A DNA stretch of 64,000 nt from Brachionus plicatilis. Taxonomy: Eukaryota; Rotifera; Eurotatoria; Ploima; Brachionidae. The notes below the pieces were generated by a model. It saw only the letters and a program-made list of their open reading frames with translations, did no database searches and was not told the DNA's origin. Below are positions 49,701-61,700 of the stretch, one piece after another. Position 1 is the stretch's first letter, and every line of letters starts with the position of its first letter. The stretch covers positions 563,355-627,354 of the forward strand of contig QEOQ01000663.1 of assembly GCA_010279815.1 (NCBI GenBank), read 5' to 3'. The position numbers and the translations under genes are program-made.

Positions 49701-51113
49701 TAATTTTAAGATTACTGAAATATCCTCTTACAGAACAGTCGAATTGCTCAACTATTGAAATAAATTCAGTTGATTTTAGTTGCCTGAAAGAAGGCGAATT
49801 TTTGAATGACAACATAATAAGCTTTTACCTAAAGTACACTTTTAAATAAATTACCCGAGTTATTACTTGTTTAATTATTATTTTAATTAAAGGTATTTAT
49901 TTAATGAAATTATTTCACCAGAAGATCGAAAACGAACACATATTTTTGATACATTTTTTTACCAAAAATTGACACACACAGCTGAAACTAAGTCCAAAGA
50001 AGACACTGCTTTGAATGCTGCTCAACGACGTTATATGCGAGTGAAAAATTGGACCAGAAGTGTAAACATATTCGAAAAGGACTTTTTAATTATTCCCATT
50101 AACAAAAATGTTCATTGGTATTTGGCAATTGTTTGTTATCCTTATCTTAAAGAGCCAGTATACCAAGAAAATTCGAAAATAAATGCCGAACGAGAAAAAA
50201 AAAAGGATTCTCTTAAGCATAAACTTTTTAAAAATTCAAAAGAAACTGAATTTGAATTGATACCTGATGACTTAAGCTCTAACGATGAAGCCGAAGCTGA
50301 GGATTCAAAAGATGGCTTTGTTGAAGACGAAAGAATATGCTTAAAGAGGTAAATTAGTTAATTTTGGGGATAAAAATTTTTTTAAATTATTTTATCTAAG
50401 ACCTATTATCTTAATTTTTGATTCATTGCCCAGTACAAACAAAAATAAAAGAGTTATGGCAACAATTAGACAGTAATAACCATAAAAAAATTATTTTTTG
50501 TAAAAATATCTAATTAATAGATATCTGGAATGCGAATGGAAATCTAAGTATCCAAATGATGAACAAGAGCCAACCTTTTTGACCAAAATGATGGGAACTA
50601 ATGTCGAAGTGCCTTTACAAACTAACTATTTTGACTGCGGAATATACTTGCTTCAATATGTTGAAAGTTTTTTTACTGTTAGTCAATTATAATCAATTTA
50701 GACTATTATTTGAAAAAAAATCTAAATTAAATTTTAAGAAACCAGTTGAAAAGTTAAACATACCAATAAATTTGGACACATGGTTCCCATTAAGCATGAT
50801 CAAATCCAAACGAAGTTCAATTAAAGAATTGATTATAAAATTGCGAGACAATCAAAAAAATATAGAGAATAGCCAACTTTTTCTAGAGAAAAAATCAGAG
50901 CTTAATGAAAATCAAGCAAGTGTGTCCAAAAAACCAAGACAAAACGAGATAGATGATGAAAAACCGAGTAAAAAAGTGACTAATATTATTAAAGAAAATG
51001 ACAAATTAAATTTAAATGAAAACAGTTTAAAAGATAAATCCAAAGATGAGTCTAAATTGGTAAAAAATGGGAAAAAAATTCTATCAGATTTGAAATTTTT
51101 TGATTCAATTTAA
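46787..51113 (+). CDS. SENP6/SENP7-type (Ulp2-like) SUMO protease
   Basis: Cysteine protease of family C48 that, in this subgroup, trims SUMO chains in the nucleus. Twelve exons give 734 residues with consistent phases: 46787-46852, 46902-46985, 47053-47170, 47232-47597, 49130-49303, 49362-49471, 49549-49652, 49711-49833, 49893-50348, 50401-50472, 50521-50677 and 50739-51113. The catalytic domain reads LKEGEFLNDNIISFYLKYL, RVKNWTRSVNIFEKDFLIIP, NVHWYLAIVCYP (His 50113-50115), an acidic insertion (DDLSSNDEAEAEDSKDGFVEDE), LIFDSL (Asp 50420-50422), LQTNYFDCG (Gln 50618-50620, Cys 50636-50638) and WFPLSMIKSKR. The acidic insertion between His and Asp marks SENP6/7. N-terminal features are a CxxC-x12-CxxC zinc-ribbon-like segment and a SUMO-interacting motif VIELTDSDEE. 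Exon 49130 was chosen because its acceptor keeps a frame upstream of the MDIKYAACIFYDP segment. The first two exons are the least certain. Confidence 0.92.
47598..49129. other. Large intron of the SENP gene, with a dispersed-repeat tail
   Basis: A 1,532-bp intron, unlike the 48-77 bp of the others in this gene. It contains a CATGCTCCTTCAGA tail at 48561-48574 related to the one at 44.77 kb, so part of the excess length is probably inserted repeat. An 82-codon open frame on the minus strand (48815-49063) is unrecognised and I do not call it a gene. Confidence 0.5.
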
Positions 51114-52269
51114 ATACATTTTGCATTTAAAAAATAATGTAAATTATTATAATTCTTTATGTTTAATAAAATTCAATGGGCTTTAATTGTATGAAATTAT
51201 TTTAACGAGTGGAGAGTTCAGAACAAAATTGATATATCAATTAAAAGAAACATTATAGAATCAGTCAAAATCTTCAATGAAATAAAATGATTTGAATGAA
51301 TCTAAATTTATAGCACAAAACATGCTAAAAAATCGAACCAAGCCATCAAAAAATATTTCATCAATTTTTGCATAAAATAAACTAGATTTTAAGAAATTTT
51401 TATGATTTGACAATTTGAAATAGTGTTTTTCTAATTTGCATACCTTATTTTTTGCATATCGAATTTTTTTATATAAACATATTGTGAAAAAGTATCCAAT
51501 TTTTGTTTTTAAAAAATATTTTTTTCAATAAATAAAAATTTTGCGTTTGACTAAATTTTTCTTCCTTCAATATTTTTCATATTTATGTGACAAAATGGAA
51601 CTTGGAATCTGGTTTTTTAGAAAATAAGTCGACCATTAATTTTTTATTTTCACTATTTAGACAATATTTTATTTTGTAAAATTTAAGCCATTCTAAACGT
51701 TGATTTTTTATTCATACTTTTCCAAAAAAGATAGACACATTCTGATATTGAATTTTGTTCTCATGAGTATTTTTTCATATCGAAAAAAGAAAAATTTTCA
51801 TTAGAAAAAACATGTTTTTCAATGAAAATTTTAATGAATTATTATTTTCTATATCATAAAATTAAAACGACTCCGTAAACTGATTGTTTTGACTCGTAAA
51901 ATTAGAAATGACGAAAAAAAATTGAAAATTTTTACAAGGTTATTACTTTATTTTTTAATCTAATTTTACTGGTATAAACTAAAAATTTATTCATTCAATT
52001 AATTAGTTAAATTTTTTTCCAGAATTTTTGACAGTTCTAAAATTATACCTATACCTAAATAAATAAAGGTCTAAAGTATCTTTTTTATTCATGTCAAAAA
52101 TCAACTATTCCATGTTCTATCAGTTTTTGATATGAGCATGAAATCTTTAAATTAATCAAGACTATTCATCCAACAAAAATGCACAATTTCTGAAAGCGAT
52201 TTAAATAATTTCTCATTTATTTTAATAATCAAAATATATTATTTCCTTTTTTTCAAGAGTTATTATAAG
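51114..52269. other. AT-rich intergenic region
   Basis: Contains the likely SENP polyadenylation signal (TTAATAAAAT near 51162) and otherwise nothing recognisable before the tRNA gene. Confidence 0.4.
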
Positions 52270-52342
52270 GACTTCGTGGCGCAATTGGTAGCGCGTCTGA
52301 CTCCAGATCAGAAGGTTGCGTGTTCGAGTCACGTCGGGGTCA
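52270..52342 (+). tRNA. tRNA-Trp (anticodon CCA)
   Basis: A 73-nt cloverleaf. The acceptor stem GACTTCG pairs with CGGGGTC with two G-U pairs. Box A is TGGCGCAATTGG in the D arm. The anticodon stem TCTGA/TCAGA encloses CTCCAGA with CCA. The T arm is GCGTG-TTCGAGT-CACGT, with box B spanning GTTCGAGTC. The discriminator base is A at 52342. There is no intron and no encoded CCA tail, as expected for a eukaryotic nuclear tRNA. The sequence closely follows the animal tRNA-Trp pattern. A run of T four bases after the 3' end (52346-52350) can serve as the Pol III terminator. Confidence 0.95.
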
Positions 52343-52524
52343 AATATTTTTTAGAATTTTACTTTTTTATTTAGATGAAATCATTTAGTCACCTAGAAAA
52401 TTGCCAAGATGACTCTAAATTAAAAAAAGGCTCAAAGCGTCATGAGCAAAATTTTTCCACAAATTTGTATTAGTAAAAATTTGTGAAATTACAAATTTAA
52501 ATTATAATTTTTTTCAGTAAAGTA

Positions 52525-53241
52525 ATGCCGCCGATATACGAAGAAAAAGAAACCTCACCATGTTATGGAAGAGGAGCAAATATGGTTGACTATACTGAAT
52601 CTTTTGATTACTATAAAGACTGTGTTGATCAGTGCGCCCCTTGTGAACCATGCTATCCTAATTACTGCTATGATCCGTGTAATCCTAATTACTGCTATGA
52701 TCCATGTAATCCTAATTACTGCTATGATCCGTGTAATCAAAATAACTACTGTGACACAAGCAATCCTTGTGCGTATCCAAGCAGACGGTTGAAATATGAA
52801 GAGTGCTTTGATTGTGAAGTAACACCTTTATATGCCAAGGAGGAAAAGTGCTTGCCTTTAGCCCAAGATTATCCGATATCACTTTCAAACCCCTGTCCTC
52901 CTCCTCAATTGTGTGGACCATGTGTTTTACCAACTATCTACCGAAAATATCACAACCGAATCGGAAATCCAGAAATTTTAGCAGAGTATGTTGACGTTTT
53001 GGACAATAAATGCATTCCAACTCGAATTTTTTCCAGGGAATATAGAGAACAGGAAAAAGTTCGTCAAGTTGGTATGTGTTATACTTACAAAGTTAAACGA
53101 AAAGAAGCCTCAAAAAAAAACTATGATAAACATGAAAAATGGCAACCACGAAAAGTAAAAAATAGTCGAAGTCATTTAACAAGAGTTGAACCTCAATATG
53201 CCGATGATATTAATGTGAGAGTTAGACTTCCTAATTATTGA
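52525..53241 (+). CDS. Uncharacterised Cys/Tyr/Pro-rich repeat protein
   Basis: A 238-residue open frame starting at ATG 52525, seven bases after an acceptor-like TTTTTTTCAG (52509-52518), so a 5' UTR intron is likely. There is no signal peptide or membrane segment. Residues about 37-75 contain a tandem nine-residue repeat, PNYCYDPCN, three times, encoded by near-identical 27-bp units, flanked by Cys-pair motifs (CAPCEPC, CDTSNPC, CFDCE, CGPC). The C-terminal third is basic (KVKRKEASKKNYDKHEKW) and ends RVRLPNY. The Cys-rich spacing suggests metal binding or disulfide cross-linking, as in cytoskeletal or structural proteins, but I recognise no family and assign no function. AAATAAAG near 53345 is a plausible polyadenylation signal. 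Confidence 0.75.
   Translation: MPPIYEEKETSPCYGRGANMVDYTESFDYYKDCVDQCAPCEPCYPNYCYDPCNPNYCYDPCNPNYCYDPCNQNNYCDTSNPCAYPSRRLKYEECFDCEVTPLYAKEEKCLPLAQDYPISLSNPCPPPQLCGPCVLPTIYRKYHNRIGNPEILAEYVDVLDNKCIPTRIFSREYREQEKVRQVGMCYTYKVKRKEASKKNYDKHEKWQPRKVKNSRSHLTRVEPQYADDINVRVRLPNY
52655..52745 (+). repeat. 27-bp in-frame coding minisatellite
   Basis: Three nearly identical units (CCTAATTACTGCTATGATCC, then G/A, then TGTAAT) encode PNYCYDPCN, with only silent differences such as CCG/CCA. The near identity at the DNA level suggests recent expansion or gene conversion. Confidence 0.85.
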
Positions 53242-56200
53242 TCATTTGAATTAATGAAAGCCCAAAACGACTTACAAGAATATAATCCTATGTAATAAGA
53301 TGTTCTCATTAAATTAATGTCGTTTTTTTTTTAGATATTTAAAAAATAAAGTTTATTTAATTGTTATTTTTAATTATACAAAAAATATAGAAGAGAAAAA
53401 TTTAAATAGACATTTAATACAACAAATGAAAAATAAAATATTAAGCATTACAAATTAGACTAAAGCCTGATATGATTACAATTGATAAATTATTATGATC
53501 ACTATTTTGATAGATCTTTTGTCAGGTAATCTTATAAAAATGTTTAGAATTTGAATCAATTTTTTACGGTATCTTGAAAAAATTGTAATAATAATAATAA
53601 TCTCTTTCATGCAATTTTCAATTTATTCTCCATAAAAAATAATGAAAAAAAAATTTTAATTAACAAGTTAGCTGTTCAATTGTATCTTCATTCAAAGTTG
53701 GCTTAGCAAGTTTTATATTTTAGGGGTTGGTAGTATAGTTTATTTAGGCTTATATTAGATTTTGATTATTTGCTTTGCAATGAATGTTTTTTGCATTAAA
53801 CTTTAAAGATCAAATAAATAAAATTAATTTTAAAAAACGAAATTTTTTGATTATTGATTTTTATACTTAAACAAATGAATTTATTCATTTAAGAATCTCT
53901 TGTTTTTTTATGCTAAAATTTTTCAATAAGGACCTATGCCCGGGAATATCATTTTTATTAATGATTATTGAAAAATATCGACACTAACTCAAATATTTGA
54001 TATAAATGACAAAAATCAAAATTTTAAACCCCAATCGGCAAGCAATTCAAATATAAGAGCGAATGTTTTTTGCTGGGAATTTAGGCATAAGGACTTTTTT
54101 CATAATTCACTTGATTTAAATACATTAAGATAACTTCCTCTGTCTTTATTTTCTGCTTAAAACAAAAGCAAAGCGTTGATAATTTTATTCAAAATGTCAC
54201 GATTTCAAAAATTTATTAATATTTGACTTAGACATTGTTTGATTTGAATGAAGCATCAAGTTTAATATAAAACTTGGTTGAAAATAAAGCTGTTAGTTTT
54301 TAATTTAATAAAGTTTCTTCAACACAAAAGGCATTAATTATCTTTTCAAATTCTATTTAAATAAAATTTTGACTTTTTTTGTTTTAATTAAAACATGGCG
54401 AGAAAATAAAATTTAAAATGTAAATTCTTTGTTGATTATATAATTTTGAAGTTTTTTTTATCTTTGCAATACGTTCGTTTGTCTTGAAAAAAGGAAACTT
54501 TAAAAATTTGACTAATTAAATTGTCATTTAGAGATTTGAAAATAAATCTTCTTTATCTAAAGGTTTTAGCCTATTTTTCAATTGAGAAAAAATTCATTTC
54601 TACAATATGTTAAGTTTTAAAAGCTAAAAAAGTATTACGAATCATCAAAAGTTAATGTTGCAAAAAAAATTTAATAATACAAAACGCCGAGTAAAAGAAA
54701 GTGTTATGTTATGTAATTAAGGGTTTTCGATTCCTCAATTTTGGAATTTTTCTCTTAATTTGATCTTAAGTGCTTAAAACCCAAAAAATAAATAAAAAAG
54801 AATAGAAAGCTTCTCAAATAATTTTGCAATTGAAGGAAAAATTTCGAAGGAATCATTTTCCTGTTTGATACTTAACTCATTATTCTTTAATTGCGACAAT
54901 TTTTAAGATTTTTTAAATTTTGTTAATACAAACGAATCTCTAATTATTTTTTAGATTCCTGAATTTATTCATTTTTCTTATTCCTTAATTGTTTTATTAA
55001 TTTATCAATAAATTATTTCCAAACAAAAATTCTTCATTATTTTTTTCTAATTTGGGTCTTGGTTAAGTCATTTTTTATTTTATTTTTAAAAAATATTATG
55101 TTGATTATGGCAACTCTTGATAGTGATGTTTTAAAAAGAGTCAATTATTGTATAATAAAATCGGAGTCGAATAAAGCCTTGTAAAAAGCTAATTGAAAAA
55201 ATTCTTATTTACAACATAAACTACTATGAATTCGGCTCACAGGCTTTTTTTAACTATTTCTAAAATAACAAAAAAAACTTTATAAGCTTAAATGAAATTA
55301 TATTAGGTCCTTTTTAAATAAAAAGAAAGAGGCTAAATTGCAACAAAAGCAACAAAAAGAAATATAATAAACGACTTAAATCAATATTAATTCGAAATTT
55401 TACTCTTGCTCTTAAGCTTTATTAGCAAGTTTTTTTTTCAATTTTCATAAAAAAAGGAAACTCAATATCACAAGCATTGTTTAATAAGTTTAATAATTTT
55501 TTTTTCAAAGCAAAACAATATAAATTTAAGCTAATAGTTTGTGAAAAATAGTTACAAAAAAAACAATCCACAAACTACTATTGACCCAAGTATCAATTTG
55601 TTCTTATTTACAATATGCAGTCCATTATTTGCTGTCTCTCAAAGAGCTGTCTACATTTTCTTAACCAAATTCAAGATATATTTTTGGATTGTCAAAGGAG
55701 ACTTGTAAGAAAAGACCATTTTTTTCAAATTTATTTCGATTTAGTTCAAAATGATTAAGGTATTATAAAATTTCAAATAAAAAAAAGTGGTCTTAATATA
55801 TGAGACACACTATAAATGTAAAAATTTTTAATTATGGCACGCATTTTTTGTATTAACTCGCATGAAGGCTTTAAGTGATTAAATTTTGGATAGTGTTTTT
55901 TTTTTAATTTCTATCAGAACTTTTTGGTCATCCTAAAAAATACTATTTTTTTTAAAGATTTAGAATAAACTTCAAAATAAAAAAGTTTCAAGAGATTTTT
56001 TTTTTTAAATGTTACTAATTTAACCTTTAAAGAATGATCAAGAAGTCTTTAAAATTTGAATTAAATTCAAATCAGTTTAAAAAAAACTTTATAAGGGATT
56101 TAAATGACCCGTCAGATTTCTTAGTGTATACAAAACTAAAATTTCAAACTAATCTTATTAAATCTATTTTATAATTTATTAAATTTAAAGGCTTGATTTA

Positions 56201-58734
56201 TTATTAAATAATTAATCGAAACTTTTTGGTCATTCAAAATAATTTCCCAATATTTATAAAAGGTTTTAGAATATAATTCAAAATAAAATGGTTTCAAGAG
56301 CTTTTTGATACTTTAGTAAAATTTTCAAGACACTAATCTATCTGTAATCTTTTAAATTAATTAATCGTTTTACCTAAATTTGTTCTCAAACTGAAACCTT
56401 TCAAAATATTGCCTAATCTTGCTGGCTAAAATTGGAGCGAAACAGAAAGACACGGTTTAAATAAGAGATAACTCGAATCAAGATATTAATATGTCAGATT
56501 TGGTTTATACTTGGTCTCGTGATTTTATTCTGATTAGTTTCCTCGATCTCAAGTCGAACTGAAGATAATTTTGAAATTAAATTATTTTGTAATTATCGTA
56601 CAAGCAATCTTTCGAAAATCATCTCAAATTCAACTAATCATCAATCTAATTTTTGAAGAATTTTCATTTTTCTTCTTTGTACTTCAATCAAGCATAAGTT
56701 TTGAAAATATCTAAATGCAATTAATCATTATCATCTATTTTATTTTTAATTTCGAATTCAAATCGTATGTTTTTTTAGATACTAGATCTAGTCGAGAATG
56801 TAAGCTAAGGATATGCTGGTTTTGCGCACGAAAAACTTGCCAAATATACCAAATTTTTGTCATCAAAGTTTTCAGAAAATTTCATTTTTAATTAGTCTTA
56901 ACATTTAGTAAATTTAAGAACTGGAAGCCTAAAAAAGGCACATCAATATTAACCTAATAATTTTTTTTACCACTCTGTCTTTTGAAAGTGCTTTTTGAAA
57001 TTATTTGTGATTTTAATCAGATTTTGAAGTCGAATGGTTAATTGAAATGAAAATTGCAAAGGTAGTCGATAATTACTTGTTTTATTAAGCAGACTTTGGT
57101 GTTTATTTAAAGCGCTTGGAATCATATGAAGCAATTATAAAGAGCAAATATCTTGTTAATTAACTTAGAATTAAGAAATCAGCTATTGTAAGCAAAATAG
57201 TTTCGTTTTTGGCCTCAGCCAAGTTATCAAAATAGAAAAACAATTTGAAAAAAAAAGTAACTGAGAAAAGTTATATCTTTAATTTAGAATAAATAGCTAT
57301 AGCTTATGTTGATACCAATTTTTTTCGAGTTTTTCTTGTAATATTTTTCATATTTGATTTAAAAGTATTCTGTTTGTAGAAACTTAAAAGAATAAAACTA
57401 AAGCTATTTTTTTCTACTTTGAATGCAACTTAAACCATAATCAAACTGAGTCTGATTTCTAGTTCTGCAGTTTTTCATTTGATTAGACTTTTATATTCTT
57501 TTTATTCAAACTAATGCGATAAATAGATAACTAGATGATTAAGTTTTTTAAAATTTAGAAGAAAAGCCAGCCGCTCTGATATGTCTAAAACCAATGCCAG
57601 TTCAATAAATTCAAACTGAGAAATCCTTTTATTTATTTACCTAAACTTATTTATTTTAGTAATAAATTGTAGCAAGTCATACATCAGTTGAATTTTCATG
57701 ATAGATTAGCGATTTATTCCAAGATTTAGATTCCAGTTGATAAATATTAGTGTTATGCTACCAAATTGATGATTTGTGATAGTTAAAATGCTCAACAGTA
57801 TAAAAATTTTGTATCTTTTTCATTAGATTTGACAATACCCTAAGAAATCCGGAAGATTGATTTTTTTTCTAACAAAAAAAACATCAATTCAATTGTAATC
57901 TGAGAAATTTAATAAAAAAAAATGATAAATATGTCAAAATCTGTCTCAGATTTTAAAGTCAAATTTTTATCAATAAATCTTAGAAGAATTGTTACCAGAA
58001 TAAATTACACTAGCGAAGAAATTTATTAATTTTTTTTAAAATTTTCTAAAAACAATTTTTTAGATTAAATAAGCTCAAAATTAAAAAAAATTAATTAAAA
58101 TATTCTAATTTCTGCTAGTTGTTAATCCTTGGAAAATAAATAATTTTTTGGTATCAAGTCAAGCGTGAATTTACTTAACGAGACGAGAATTTTAATTATC
58201 CATAAAAGAGCACTAAAATTAAAAGATTGAACATTTTTCCTAATTTAAAAAAAAATAACTTTTAAATAAAGGTTGAATTTTTTTAAATAAATGTATGCCT
58301 GCCAGCAAGGAACCCGATATGATTTTACAATTAGCGTGAAATAAATAAAGCAAATATCTGTGGAAAATCGATAGCAAACAACTAATGCATTATATCCGAT
58401 CGATTTCAAGTTTATATGGATAGATGGATTAATGGGTTGATTTAAGAAATACTTTCTTATATAATCAGGATTTGGAGACGTTTTTATTTAAAATAGAATT
58501 AAAATCAGCTTTAAAATAAATAATTTTTTATCTTTTAGATCTGTTAGACTTGATATTTATTGTCCATAGATTGTTTTTAATTAAGAATTTAATTAAAAAA
58601 AAATAGAACTCATTTATATTTTATGCAGTGTTTAAAGGAAATTTAATATTTTGATAAAAAAATAATAAAGTTAATCCAGTATTGTGGATGCGAGCAAATC
58701 ACGACTAATACGGGCATATGGTTTGTTTATCTAG
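53242..58734. other. AT-rich region between the Cys-rich gene and the LDLa receptor
   Basis: About 5.4 kb with no recognisable coding sequence, RNA gene or transposon end. The upstream exon or exons of the LDLa receptor, including its signal peptide, should lie here or in an intron here, but I could not identify them. Confidence 0.4.
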
Positions 58735-61700
58735 CAAGGACGAGTTTCAGTGTAGATCGAACGAATGCATAAAATGGACTTATGTGTGTGACGGAATTCC
58801 ACACTGTAGTAATAAAGCAGATGAAGATTGTGGTAAATATTTATTTTATATATATTTACAATCGAAATATAAGATCGTGGCTTGTGTTTATTATTTGGCC
58901 CTTTAGATTTGGCTTAATGTCAAAACTTAAGGCTTTTTTAAATTTGAAACAGAAACGAAAACAACCGAGCTTTTAATGTAGCTTTTTTTGAGCCGAGATT
59001 TTATCGGCGATGAGCAAAACCAAAATGAATAGAGAGATATGTTTTTTATATAAAAAACAAAGTTAGCAACTTATTTATCATTTAGCAAAAGTTTATGTAC
59101 TGCCAATCATTTTAATATAAAATAATGAGATTCCTCTTGTAATTAAAAAATATAAATTAAAATCACTTTTTTTCCGATAGAATTTTGTTGCGTTATTTGT
59201 TTGCCATTTCCTTTTCTCAATGGTTTTTAATCAAAATTTAGACTTCCTTACTAACTTCATTATTATTCCCAATTTGAAAATCTAAAAAATCACTTCAGCT
59301 TTCTTCATATTTTCTGTTCACTTCAATTTTCATTCTTTAATTTATTTCAGTCTCTCAAATAGAGAGAATTTTTTCAAAATTCATATTTTTTCTATTTATC
59401 TCTATTTTCGCAAAATTCATGAGACCAATTTTTTGATTTAAAATATTACATCATTCAAAATGAATTTAAAAAAAAAAACTATATTCAAATTGGGATATGG
59501 AATATCTGAATAGAATTATCACTTTCGAAATCCAATTACTCTGGCATCAAAAAATGTTTTGTTTCAAGAAAGTTTATTTATTTTATAGCTTATTTTCAAC
59601 TTAATCTTTTTTGCATGTTTAATTTTTATCTAAGAAGATTAATTGGTCTATCAAATTTTGACTGAATGTTACAAATAATCTTAAATATTTTGTAAAAAGA
59701 AAATAAAATTAAAAGTTTAAAGGAGCAGTCTTGCCAAACGACAGATCTTTTATATTCAAAGCTCGAACAATTTAAATTATTTGTGCGAAAAGCCATTAAA
59801 AATATAGTTAAGTTTTAGTTATTCCATTTAAAATTTTCTTTGCACATGAAACATTCATTTTATGGCTTAAATCTACGAAAAATTTTGATTCAGACAGTTA
59901 AGATAATTATTTTTTTAATAGCTTTATATAAGAAAAATTTTGGCAAAATATGTCAAGAGTTATTTTAGCAAAAAAATAGTCCTTAAGGTAGTGATTAAAA
60001 AAATATTTATTTAAAATTATCAAAAAGTAAATTTTTTATTCATCAAGGCAAATTGTAGTTTATTTTAATGATCATGATCAGAAATAATTAATCAAAAAAA
60101 AGGTCTTAGATATTTTTTCAATTATAAAATTTAATACAAAAACATATTTTTATGTTCATCTCACCATGTTAAATTATAATCATGTGTCATGAATAAATAT
60201 GCGCTTAAGAGCTGGAAGTTTAGTGGGTAAATCAACAGCTAGTTGAGCCTAAGGTTATGGATTCGAATCCAAGTAAAGTCAAATAAAAGTATTTAAAAAA
60301 AATTTGGATTTAATGTGTTCATGCACAGTTGTTACAATTTATCAAAAAAATGGAACTTGGCATAATAATAATGATTATCTTCCTATGGGAAGGTGTTAGG
60401 ACTCTCGAGTGAAGGGTACTACAAATGATGTTACCGAAAGAGGCTTTAAACACCAACGCTTCAGCAAACTAATTTAATGTAACTTGTGTTGCTGTTCAAG
60501 AAGTTAGACTTGTCACAATTAAAAAGTATTCCACTACTGAAATTAAATTTTTGAAAATTTTAAAGTGCAGTTCAGCATTGAAAGCTGAATATTAAATATT
60601 TTTATTTCTGATCAAGATCATCAAAATTTGATCCTAGAAGTTAACGTGAGTTCATCAAATGATAAATTTATTAAACAAAAGGATTAGTTGAATGGGTTTA
60701 TCAAAAAATTTTATTTGAATAAAGAAAAAATAATTCAATTAAATTTGAATGGTCGTTATTGAGTAATTCAAACTGGGATTATTAAAGTTTAAAGGAATGT
60801 GTTTTGAATTATTTTAATTAATGGAACAATTCTCTTATCTAAAATGTTATAAAACAACTCTGAACACAAAGTTTAGTTAATGCAAATTTTGTTTAACTCA
60901 TAATTGTGTAATCTACTGCCAGTTTTCATTTCATATATTTATTTTTTTCGACTAGATCTTGAAAAATCAATATTTATGCCGTTTCTAATAAATTAATTTC
61001 TTCTGCAACTAGTATTTATAATTATTAACTTGATTAATGGCAAAAGCGATCGAGTCGATTCATAGCGAAGATATTTGAATGAAAATAATACAACCAATTT
61101 TCCGTTTTATTCAAATTCGATCTATTAAGGCATCTCACTCTCAGGGTCTCATTTTCATAAATTAGTTGTTCAATGCGTTTCTGTTTCCATTAAGCGAAAA
61201 CACGACTTAATCGTGCTTTATTTGACAAGATATGTGTACAAACGATCTATACATATGCAAGGACTCCTCGAGGATAAACTGCACATTGGCTTGCTCTACA
61301 CTGGGCTACATACCATGCAAGAACTACGCTGACCGAAAAATATGCTCCAGCTACGCAAAAAAAAGTAATTATTTAAAACTGAATTCAATACTAAAACAGA
61401 TAGAAGAGGATAACAACTCTGATAATTTAAAAGAGTCATCTCCATTTTTTGGTAATGCCAGATTCAGTGGTAGTTTGCTCAAAAACTTGCCATCGAACGA
61501 AAAAATTATATTTTCAGGTATTTTTTTTTCTGAATTTGTCAAATTTATATTTAAATTAAAATTTGTTTAATCTTTAGCTTTGGGAGCAGTTGTTTTAGTG
61601 TTCTTGATTTTATTCCTGGTTCTATTCGGTGTTATGTACAAGCGATTCAAGCAAAAAAAACGCATGTTTACGACCAGGCTAGCTAGTCGGAGTCAATCGC

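Noticed and set aside
60211..60281. Functional tRNA gene
   Set aside because: Internal promoter boxes are present, but the acceptor and anticodon stems do not pair; treated as a SINE head or pseudogene.
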